Shown here: positions 50,401-60,010 of the stretch, piece by piece
How positions within the stretch are numbered: position 1 is the first letter of the stretch
Layout of the letters: every line of letters starts with the position of its first letter
NCBI RefSeq assembly: GCF_020382885.2
Contig: NC_058495.1
Coordinates: 2,969,627-3,033,626 of the forward strand
Length of the DNA: 64,000 nt
From: Scatophagus argus
Lineage: Eukaryota > Chordata > Actinopteri > Scatophagidae
Direction of reading: 5' to 3'
Program-made: the position numbers and the translations under genes
Notes under the pieces: model-generated
The model's database searches: none
What the model was told of the DNA's origin: nothing
Seen by the model: the letters and a program-made list of their open reading frames with translations, nothing else

Positions 50401-52285
50401 AATGTACTTTCTGTTGCTGTTCTGCAGGAGTGCAAACAGATATTGCAGATGCTCACAGATGGACTGAGGCTCGTAATCTGAAGAAGAAAGAGAGATCTGT
50501 TTGTGACAATGAAATAACTTCATCATATAAAAAAGTAAAAGCCCACAGAGCAATCAAAATACAACTTTGCAGTGAAATGCTATCCTCAGGTATGAAATAT
50601 ATACATGAAATCAGGATGAGGGGCCTAATGATTGCCAGTTTGCCATGTGCAAACAAGTTAATTAAAGCTCAGCCACGTGGTGATATTCAGTTCACTGTTA
50701 TTACTTGTGTTATTACTAATAAGACAGCAATTATTGCTGTAAATTTACCTGTCTGTCAACAAATATGATCAAGAACTTATAAGCAGATTACAATTTCTGT
50801 GGTGCATCAGGTCTTTGGCACAAAGAACAACTAAATCAAATTGGCAGCAGGACAGATATAGGACAAAATAATTAGAATACATGTATACACACATGATATA
50901 AATTTAGGTTATAACATCTAGCTGGACATTTGTTCTGTATTGGTGGAAGTTTGTGTTTTCTTGCTATCTCTTGCTTTAATTTGTGCAAAAATGTTTAGCA
51001 GTCTAAGGGACAGTGTATTTGTTCTGACAATGTCAAATGCAGTACTTGCAGTACTTGACGTGCATGTGCAAAGAAGTGAAAATCTGTCTAACACACACTG
51101 ACATAAAGCAATAAAACAAAAAACATAAAGAAGAATCGGCAATATTTAGTTTTAAGATATACCAGACTCAATATTGTGTTCCTGTGCTCGGGAATTATGG
51201 CACTGATAGAGGCTCCTACGCAGCTCCAGGTTGTGGAACCACACCTGCAGGAATGTGTTGACGTAACATGTTGCACCCAGGTTTGTCAGGCCAACAAATG
51301 TGTTCTGGGCAGGGTGGAGAGCAAGAGAGACAAAAACACAGAGAAAAAGAAAGATAGGATCAACTGCCTCTTTGGATATTATTCAGTCTCTGGCCTTGTG
51401 ATAACTTCCCAGGACATAGTCCACCTACAACAGATGTGTGCTCTCAGGAAAAAAAAAAGACATGTGAGTAAACAAGTTGTAGTATATGCAACTGATTAAA
51501 GAAATACCTTGTCTCGACGCTCTGAATTTGGGTCGTCGATATTGTGGAAAGTATTTTCATCAATCTCCCCGAGCCACGCCTGTTCACCGATAGCCACAAG
51601 ACAGTTGGGATTCCCTTTGCAGTTCCTCCTGCAAAAAAAACCAAGTCATGATAGTTAACCTTACTGTTCCAATAACTACGTTAGAATTAATATTGAACTG
51701 TGTCTCTATCTTGTGCAAAGAGAAAAGTCATGTCATACTCAAACTAAAAATGTTCTTAGTGGTGTTCTGCATACAAAACTACACAGCCTTTTAAATGCAG
51801 TTATGAGGCACAGAACAAGATAAAGTTAAGAAGTATTTCAACGGCACGAGTTGGTGCTCACTGTGATGTCAACTGACGACCATCTTGTATTTTAGATCTA
51901 ATTTGTGGTATGGGAAATTAAACATGGATCGTTTTCATCTCTCATACATAGTTTACAAAGGTGTTCTGTATGCTGCGAAGACATCTACAAGCACATTAGC
52001 ATCCCTCTACCGAACTAGCTATTAAGCCCTCAAATTTAGAATACGGTATATTGTAAATAATATTAATAATCTGACACAGTTTATTTTTTTTATAGACTTT
52101 TATAGCTTAACGCGATAGAGGCATGTTTGTTCGAGAATGTTAATGCTGTACCTGCAGGTTCCTCTCTTGCAGGCCGGGAGATTGACGCGATATGCTAGGT
52201 CGATATGCTCCTGCGTTATTTCTTCTGGTTTCACCGTTTCCACCCAACGCCAAGCCGCTTTCTCCAGCTGTAATCGGGGCGCCAT
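38593..52285 (-). CDS. usp48: Ubiquitin carboxyl-terminal hydrolase 48 (27 coding exons)
   Basis: Exons 5' to 3': 52285-52152, 51628-51508, 51304-51163, 50477-50350, 49692-49568, 49108-49000, 48144-48011, 47787-47702, 47284-47105, 46626-46489, 46322-46173, 45793-45593, 45042-44931, 44129-43987, 43654-43580, 43479-43355, 42737-42615, 42381-42320, 42019-41909, 41457-41327, 41048-40942, 40808-40701, 40227-40045, 39825-39700, 39122-39074, 38971-38945, 38615-38593. They sum to 1051 codons (1050 aa; human 1035). The C19 peptidase domain has nucleophile C98 (NLGATCYVN), general base H349 (YSGHY), the WYKFND box (362-367) and zinc-ribbon cysteines C218, C221, C265, C268. DUSP-type modules follow (from about 432), then an acidic stretch and a C-terminal ubiquitin-like domain ([16 protein letters not shown] onward). 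The end GTGLLGH matches mammals exactly. Role: ubiquitin removal, nuclear/cytoplasmic. Exon 11 uses a weak GTCGGT donor. Confidence 0.95.
44434..44510 (+). repeat. Compound microsatellite (TG)n(AGAAAG)n
   Basis: A TG tract with one interruption (44434-44481) passes directly into AGAAAG repeats to 44510, in usp48 intron 13. Reading frames through it ([12 protein letters not shown]) are artefacts. Confidence 0.95.
45308..45545 (-). repeat. LINE 3'-end fragment, copy 4
   Basis: TTGCGCCAATTCACAACAAA, TTATCTCATGACAC and GAGACCAAACTC, then GGCGATGGTGGCGAGGAAAAA and GAAGGCAGAAGCCTC, match the 3' UTR of the element at 12198-13220 block by block. It lies in usp48 intron 12, about 50 nt from the exon 12 donor, sense to usp48. 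Confidence 0.75.
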
Positions 52286-52785
52286 GCTCCTACGATGTAA
52301 CGATACCACACAGTCAGACAAATGAAAAAAAACAACAACACATCAACAATACAGTGGCCTGCCGTTTACCAAACTGTTTCCACGGATGCTAATGTAGCCG
52401 GCTAACGGGGCTAAACAAGTTCTTGTAGGTCATAGCTTGAGTCTTACGAAGCAACCTACCATTAGCTATGAGGTGCTTTAGTTTCGTAGTTTCATCACTG
52501 TCCAATTAAATTTAAAAAAAGTGCACACATCACACCACATCGCAAAAAACACAGAGCACTGAATACAATAAATCACTACAGTGTTATCAGGGTAACGTCA
52601 GGAGTAAGGACTAGCCCTTATGCTAATATTAGCTTGCAAGCTAAAATGTAGCTAATCCGACCGGCAGCGCTAGCAAGTCATTTGTCCTTATTTTCCATTT
52701 AACGTTACCTGACGCTAACGTAACGACTTTATTAACTTAAAGCATTATCGAACCTTTCATGCGTGCAGCAGCTTCGCCAAAATAT

Positions 52786-53010
52786 TTTATGTATTTTCAC
52801 ATTTTATTCACGGTTTATTTTAGATTTAGCGCCCTTACGTCAGTTTATAAATAAATAATTTACTCCTCTCAAAATCAACACGACGTCAACTATGACGCAG
52901 GCGACGTCCGATGGTACGTCTATCAATTCCCTTATTTGATATTTGACACTTCCTCGCTCCTCAACCTTTTTGAACCGGAAGTTGTTGCTTTCCGCCATCT
53001 TGCACGGCGT
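52786..53010 (-). promoter_or_regulatory. Promoter-like cluster upstream of usp48 (CRE, ETS, YY1 motifs)
   Basis: Within 170 bp: CRE-like TTACGTCAG (52836-52844), GACGTCAAC (about 52882-52890) and TATGACGCAG (about 52891-52900); ETS CCGGAAGT (52975-52982); and AAGATGGCG on the - strand (RC at 52993-53001), the YY1 motif often found just downstream of start sites. It lies 0.5-0.7 kb above the usp48 ATG (52285) and its YY1 orientation matches a - strand transcript. The sequence 52286-52785 has no other recognised feature. Confidence 0.45.
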
Positions 53011-53050
53011 CCCAAACCCAAAGCCGTTAGGGCACATCTAAGTTCCCTTA

Positions 53051-54048
53051 AAGTACATCCCTCAATTTTTTTTTTTATTTTTTTTTTTAATTTTATTATT
53101 GAAATATTCAATACAAGGCAGTTATTATAATGAACATACATACAAACAACAGAACGTCAGCCAGGGGGTAGGCTACTTAAACAAATGCAGAAAATGTAGA
53201 GCACAAGTGATATGTTTTCATAGCTTTCTTATTGTTAGATTCACAGATACTTTCCATATACTGTTCTGTTTCCTTTAGAAATGCAATAAAGTAGGGGTTT
53301 GAGTGACTAACTTTGGCTTTGTGTATGTGATATTTACCCAATATAATTATTAAGTTTATGACATACAATTCCTTTTGTTTTTTACTTTTAACATCATGAA
53401 CACCAAAAAGTATATTGTTCCATTGTAACAGGAAGTCTGAGTCAATCTTCAGTTTGATGTAATGCAGTACCTCCTTCCAGTAGATGGCAGTATAGTGACA
53501 GTTCCAGAACAGGTGCATCATAGTTTCAGGCTCAGATCCACAGAAAGAACAGTTCACACACACATCCTTCCCAAATCTTAGCAGATAGTGTTTGGTAGGA
53601 TAGTATTTATGGATTAATTTATAAGACACTTCTCTAACTTTGTTGGTAATCAAATATTTGTAAGGAAGATTCCATATATGAACCCAGTTCAACCCGTTAA
53701 CAATATTAGACCAGTACTGGACAACATATGGGGTAGTGGTAATATCAGATTGAAGCAATGATCTAATAAGACAATTTTTTTTTTTAGTTTTGATAGAGAA
53801 ACACATTTGCCCCACTGATGTTAATGTGGGGTCTAAAGGAGGACAAATTGGTTTTCCAGCACCTCTTAAAAGAGTTAGGATACCAGAAGGAACGGCATCC
53901 ATTACAATTGCAAAGTCTTTGGGGGTAACAGGAATACCATATGTTTGAAGGAATTCTGTATAATTTAGCAGATTTCCTTTATCGTTGAGTAGCTGGGTAA
54001 CTAAAATGATGTTATTATTAAACCAGGAGTTAAGTACATCCCTCAATT
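53051..54048 (-). mobile_element. 5'-truncated LINE (L1/Tx1-like) with 17-bp target-site duplication
   Basis: The direct repeat AAGTACATCCCTCAATT occurs at 53051-53067 and 54032-54048. Between them lies a - strand element: an open frame (54103-53177, entering the element at about 54031) and, after its stop, a short 3' UTR ending in an A-rich tail seen as T runs at 53067-53091. The translated part is the end of a LINE ORF2: PVTPKDFAIVMDAVPSGIL, a hydrophobic/aromatic stretch (RSLLQSD...NWVHIWNLPYKYL) and a zinc-knuckle-like C-x2-C-x8-H-x4-C (CSFCGSEPE...H...C). The endonuclease and RT core are missing. The first 24 codons of that frame are flanking DNA, not LINE. The perfect duplication and open frame suggest a fairly recent insertion. 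Confidence 0.88.
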
Positions 54049-55530
54049 GTGTTTTCCTCCCACCGAGGATACACGAAGAGATACAAGGAAGTTCGGAGTG
54101 CATAGCTGCGGTGTTTTTTCATCTGTAGCCTAATAGCAAACACCTGCGCATGAATAACGAGCTGCGTGCTGTATCCTACGTTGTGTGTCGTGCTCAGAAG
54201 CACAGCAACACTCTTTTCATCTCTTTCTGCTGCTTTTATATTATTGATTCGTTATTTGCACCTGTATTTACACATACTCTGATTGGGAATTCATCATTTA
54301 ACAACCCAAAATATGAATATGGTATATTTGATATTAGGCTATTTATGAGGCTAAATGTCTCGGGAGGAATTGAAATCATGTAACATATCAAACAGAACAC
54401 TCAAAAGTTACCAGCCTGATATTTAAGTGAATGAAAATAATGACAAATGATGTAAAAAGGGTGTCTAGTTGACTGTGAGAAGTAACAGATCATTAAAGAA
54501 TTAAGTATTTCTAATAAATGAAGTTGTTTGTGGTCCTTTTGCTGTTCACACCCCCAATGAAGCTACACAGATTTTTAAGAACGGTGATTCAAAAACAAAT
54601 TAAATATAAGATTGAACTTGGGTGTGATACACTTGACTTTATTCGGTTATCTGTCTTCACCCCGGGATGAATCTCCAGTGTCAGACTCCAGTTGATGTGA
54701 CGCATCAGATCAGTCCCATCAGCTGCAGAGTCCGATCTGTAGCTATAACCGATCAGGGTTGGTCTTAAAAAAGATTCTGTGTAGGCTATCCTTAATATTA
54801 AATTATCTTGATTGCCCCCTGGCGGTTGGATTCGGTATAGGTCATAAATCGTACACCTTCTACAGAGGGGGCTTTGACCAACTAAAAACTATTCAAAAAA
54901 CTATTTGTTTATCAAATAAATTTTTCCCAACGGTGGTTTCTGTCACTTTAGCTGGTTCTTATTATATCTTACTGCTAATGTATCTTTAAGTGTTCATTTT
55001 TTCTGACAATTTTTGTTTTAAATAGTTATTTGATGCTAAAAAGGTAAAATGTAATGATTGACAGTGCAAGTGCTGCTTGCAACTGTATCAGGCAAGCCCT
55101 CAGCTCGACTGTTCGTTTTTCTGACACTGTGAGAGCAAGCTTGTGACTGGACATGCACTATGCCTCTACATCTGCATGTTACCAAATGTAGAACAGCTAT
55201 ACAGCATGCAAATAATATTTAAATTAGATATATATATACAGGTTCACAAATAACCAAAAAATAACCCTGTCTATGAGTTATGCTGTGATGTAGTAATCAG
55301 AAAAATAAAGAGACTATCTTTTCTGCAGTAGGAAACCACACCTTTGGCTGTGTTTTCATGGACACAGTGAAAAAACAAGGCTGCACAGATGTGGTGAAAA
55401 TTAAATAATTTAACTAATTTAACCCATTTTCAGGTCATATTTACAAAAGACACTACGAATATGAGGGGAACAATCTAATGTTACTGGAAAACAGATAGCG
55501 TCAGTTAGATTACTTCCTTCTTGGGCAGAG
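54049..55530. other. Intergenic stretch, nothing recognised
   Basis: AT-rich DNA between the LINE and the Tc1 relic. Reading frames of up to 77-80 codons show no family resemblance and no splice-compatible coding pattern. I see no RNA gene. Confidence 0.6.
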
Positions 55531-55534
55531 ATGT

Positions 55535-56345
55535 TGAACAGTGGAACATAATTCAACTTTCTGTGTAGGTGTGTGGCATTATATATTGGCCTGTGATAAG
55601 ATGCCACCTTTGCCAGAGTCAAAGGTGTCAATTCATGGAATGACTTTCCAGCTGCATGCAAGCTTCACATTGCCAAGTACATTGCCCAGTGTTGGATGGA
55701 GTGGTGTAAAGTACACTGCCACTGGACTGCCACCAATCCTCTGGATTTCTCTGTTTGGCAGTCTGATGGGCAAGTCTGGGTTTGGTGGATGCCAGGAGAA
55801 TGTTATCTACCTGATTACACTGTGCCAACTGTAACGTTTGGTGGAGGTGGAATACTGCTATGGGGCTGTTTTGAGGGGTTGGGTTCGGCCGTTACTGCCA
55901 TTGAGGGGAAATCTTCATGCTTCAGCATACCAAGACATTTTGGACAATGCTATGCTGCCAACTTTGTGGCAACAGTTTGGGGAAGGCCTTTTTCTATTCC
56001 AGCATGACTGTGTCCCAGTACACAAAGCAAAGTCCATAAAGACATGGTTGGATGAGTTTGGTGTGGAAGAACTTGACTGGCCCACACAGAGCCCTGACCT
56101 CAACCCCATCCAACACCTTTGGGATGAACTGAAATGGAGATTGCGAGCCAGGCCTTTTGGTCCAACATAAGTGCCTGACAAATACTCTACTGCAGAAAAT
56201 CCCACAAAAACACAGAAACATAGAAGCTGTTGTAGCTGCAAAAGGGGCTATCAACTCCATATTAATGTCCATGTATTTAGAATGTCATTAAAGTCCCTGT
56301 TGGTGTAATGGTTGGTTGGCCCATTTCTTTTGTCCACATAGTACC
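55535..56345 (+). mobile_element. Degenerate Tc1-like DNA transposon
   Basis: A + strand Tc1 transposase is readable only by moving between frames. Pieces: TGTGATAAGATGCCACCTTT near 55588 (N-terminal part); GMTFQLHAS and VGWSGVKYTATG (55640-55730); WMPGECYLPDYTVPTV (55788-55832); FGGGGILLWGC; then 55838-56170 with ASAYQDILDNAMLPTLWQQ, FQHDCVPVHKAKS and DWPTQSPDLNPIQHLWDELK. Second aspartate (QHD) and the third acidic residue of the DDE triad (after NPIQHLWDE) lie in this part. Compared with fish Tc1 elements most of the N-terminal DNA-binding half is deleted, and the segment that normally carries the first catalytic aspartate, between ACTGGACT and TCTCTGTTTGGCAG (about 55720-55760), is shortened. 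A 3' inverted-repeat-like end (CTTTTGTCCACATAGT) is near 56343; no matching 5' end was found. Non-functional. Confidence 0.85.
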
Positions 56346-56821
56346 AACATTTTGGTATGGTAGCTCAATGTTGGAGAGCTTCTGATTGAACACACTAGGT
56401 GGCAGCGTTGGCTAAGCCATTCTCTTCCTCAAGAGTAAGGTGTGGATGCTTACTGCTTCTCTCCAAAGTGTGTTACATAAAACGACACATTTCAGTACAA
56501 TATACTGCAATGATAGGATGTCATTCAGCTTAGGTTTTGTTCTTCTAATATTTTACATAAGAATAATGGCTAAAATAAGATGTCAGCTTTGTGCACCTTG
56601 GAAAAAAAAGCTGTGATCTTCGTGATTCGATTTATGCAAACCATTTCAAGTTACAACCACAACAAATCATTATTAACAAAATGAACATATACATAAATAT
56701 TCTTTTGTGTAAAAGTGGGCATGTTTAGTTTGAACTGTGCAGCTGCTTTACATCTTTGCTGCTGACAGATTGATACTGGGTGTGGTTTGTAGCAGCCTTT
56801 CTCATGTGGAGATGTGTAGTC

Positions 56822-57006
56822 CAGTGATTCCCAGAGAATTTAGTTTTAATTACAGAAAGTGTATGAAACCCTTGACCAAAATAGTCATACATTCTGTCAT
56901 TGTGTTAATTATAATGAAAATAAATTATACTCATTTTTGCTGGGATCACCCTGTGTCCATCTTGAGGACCCCTGGAGGGACCCAGGACCCACTTTGAAAA
57001 CCACTG
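56822..57006. mobile_element. hAT-type MITE (185 bp) with 8-bp target-site duplication
   Basis: Starts CAGTGATTCCCAGAG and ends (reverse complement) CAGTGGTTTTCAAAG, 11 of 15 identical and typical of hAT-Charlie ends. It is flanked by GTGTAGTC (56814-56821) and GTATAGTC (57007-57014), an 8-bp duplication with one mismatch, as hAT transposases make. No ORF; non-autonomous. Confidence 0.75.
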
Positions 57007-57014
57007 GTATAGTC

Positions 57015-60010
57015 TAACAAGTCAGTGACTGTTTACATTGTCTTACTTGTTAATTACCTACATTAAATATAACAAATAGGAAAGATGTGGACATTCCAGT
57101 TGGTAAACTTTAAGGAAAAACAGTAATTAAAAAAGGAATGATGGGAAAAAGCCAAGAAAGTTGGGAGGGGACAACAAAGGGCAATGCAAAGTGTAGAAAT
57201 CCATGAATGCCGAGGGGCTTAGAAGGAAAAATGGGTTGATGGTTGTCATTCAAACTGGGTAAAGGACAAGACACTGCTCCTCACTTGGACCCAAACCAGG
57301 TCAGATGAATTCTACCACTGCAAAACAATTGGAAATGTTGAACTTATTCCTGGGATGGGATAAGTACAAAGAAGAAAGGGAACAGCTCCAGTGAGGATAG
57401 GGAAGCTTTCGATGTATGTTTGAACCTTGACAAGTGTGAACTTATGAACATGCCGAATCATGTCAAAATCTAAACTGGATCCACGCCTATTCCAGCAGCA
57501 CCACCCACCCACTCTTAGCTCATACCAACATGGGCAGGTTCAAGTAAACTCTTGGCCGTTAGCCTTGTGACACATGTAGTCTCTAAAAACCATTTCCAAA
57601 TTCAGTGTTACAGACCCATCCAAGCCATGCTCTGTTTTGCATACAAATACACACAGTGAAGTGAGTTATTTTTTTCATTTACAGTATGGTGGTCAGCTGA
57701 TTCTCAAACTGTTTTGGACATGCCAGTCATTAGCTGTACATTAGCGACGCACGTGTTCTACACATATGACTGTTCTAACAGCACCATTTTCTTAAAAACA
57801 GCAGAGGGTGGGGTATCAGATGACAAGTTCAAATGTATTTTAATCATAAGAAATGCATTTGTCATGCAAATACGTATGAATTGTATTGTCAGTGATACAG
57901 CTTAGTAAATAACTGTGCTTGCCTCACAGTTGTGAATACAGCCTGACAGATGTATAATAATGGGGGAAGAAGACCACTTGGGGGTGCAATGTACAAAGGA
58001 ACCATTAAGTAGTGGAGGAAAAATGAATAAAACAGTCGGCCTATTAAAATGAGGGAGAACTTGTTTAAGTATAGGCTAATTTCATCCACCAAAAAAAGAT
58101 ATCAGAAAGCTGAAAAAAAAAATCTGTTCACAAACAGAAACAAAATCTAAGCAGCTGTTCTGTGGACATCTCTGTAATGCAAACCCTTCTTTGCTGGCAG
58201 AAGATACCTTTGCTCCTTTGCTGTGCTAAGCCCCTCCCAGCCGCATGATGACATCGTCCTGCTGACACTCATGATGTGGCCCTCAAAGCTTGGATCTATT
58301 TTTAGCTCCAACCTCAAGGGCCGAACAAATAAACAGGGCAAACTGTCACTCAGACCACCTGCCACAGTCAGGCAGGCAGCCAGGCGTGTTAGGTGTGCAA
58401 GACTGAGAAAGAAATTAGTCTACTGCTGTGAAAACTTTCATCAGCAGTGACAACTTCCAGAACATTTTATTTAAGCTTACACAAAGGCGTCACTGTCCCT
58501 GTTGTTGGATAGCCAAGCGTTTAGTGAAAACACAGACAAGTCTGTATCACTTTTGAGCAGGGCTGTATAGCTGCTAATTAGAACACAGATGTCACATTCT
58601 CAGTATTGTTTCTGGGAAGGTGGGGATGAAGAGGAACTCAACCAACTTTTTAGGTAAACGTAAATTTATGTCTTTAGCGGCTCTGGAGGGATATTTGTCA
58701 AGACTGAAGGGAAACAAAACACCATACATTGTCATCTGGTTTACCTCAACTTGAGCTGGAGTACACAGACCTTTTGTTATAAAAGATCTGCCGATTTACA
58801 GAGCAGGGAACGTCTGATAAAAGATGTTACTGACTGCATTAAGGAAAGAAGATGACCTAAAACACCCAATTTTCAAGATGCCAGAAGGGCTTTCCACCTA
58901 ACAATTTCACACAAATTACATATTGCAAGTTTTGAGAGTTTACTAAGTCATTTTCTAAACACAATACATTTTACTGTGACTGTTTAAGACAATCAGTGAA
59001 TGAATAAATACACACATAAGGTGCTTCTCCACCTTAATCCTTCCTAGCAGTGTGTTAAATGCTCCCAATCATCCTTTTAACCACCATATTGAAAGATAAA
59101 ATTTACAGTTGAATGAATAAATAAATGTGTGAAGAAATATATATATATAAAAGTTTTATAGGCTTTGGATTTAGTGGCAAGTCAAATGTAAATGTAAATG
59201 TGAGCTGGTATGACAATAAAAGTTCCTCGAATCCTTGAAAATGTGTTATGAGGTGGAGTAGATTTGCACCAGGGAAACTTGGGCTTTTGGCATCAGTATT
59301 TCTAAAACTGTGTCTAATACATAGATTTATGGGGTAATTTCACATTGATTCAATGGAGGAGTAGTTACAGTTATAAATAAGGAATACCAAATGTGAGGTG
59401 TCAGCCATACTAGTCTATTTCTGTACTGGGTGACTTTGGCTTAGGGGGAGCGGTCCATTAATCACACTGTTAGTTGTTTTGGACTCCAGCGTATTCTCTG
59501 GGATAATATGTACCCTGGATTTAACCCACACTAAGTATCAGGAACACAGCTACTGGACCATGCCCAGGGACCGACTCCAGTTCTGAGCCACTGCTTTGGT
59601 TGAGGGCACTGACTGAAATCGAACCCAGGACCTCCTAGCTGTAAGGCGACAGTGCTAACCACTGAGATGGTAAAGGACATGCAAAGCAGTGTGAAGCATT
59701 CCCTGCTTAGGTAGAGAAGAACTAGTACAGTCCCAGGAAAAAGTGGTGTTCAAAAGCTTAAGTGTGCTCTAGAGACTGCAGAAACACCTATGCAAGGGCA
59801 TTCCTTGAACTCAAGGAATCAGGGAGAAAAGCTTAGCATGGTCCTTGACCCCAGGACCATTTTGAAAACAACTGTGGTTCTAAGTATGTATGTCAAACTC
59901 AAGGGCTCTGGAAACAATTACTTATATATTACATATTATAACTAAAAAGTTAAACTAAGACAAAGAAATTACATCCTTTGACAAAAAAGAGCAGAAGCAT
60001 ATCAGGTTTT
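57015..60010. other. Intergenic stretch, gene-poor
   Basis: No ORF with recognisable homology. It contains a SINE head (59611-59670), a short AT run near 59140 and a degraded tail resembling the hAT-end text near 59850. Nothing else can be supported. Confidence 0.55.
59611..59670 (-). repeat. tRNA-derived SINE head
   Basis: On the - strand: AGTGGTTAGCACTGTCGCC (A-box region), then CAGCTAGGAGGTCC and GGGTTCGATTTC (B-box, GGTTCGA). This pair is the Pol III promoter of a tRNA-headed SINE very common in fish. The head is preserved; the body towards 59480 is too diverged to delimit. It does not fold as an intact tRNA gene. Confidence 0.6.

Noticed and set aside
52840..53037. 65-codon - strand ORF with MAESNNFRFKK start
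   Set aside because: Considered as a first exon of a separate gene. It has no recognised homology and its ATG coincides with a YY1 promoter motif, so it is reported only as part of the promoter-like cluster.
59611..59670. A functional tRNA gene
   Set aside because: A- and B-box text is present but no complete cloverleaf or anticodon arm can be drawn; it is a SINE head.
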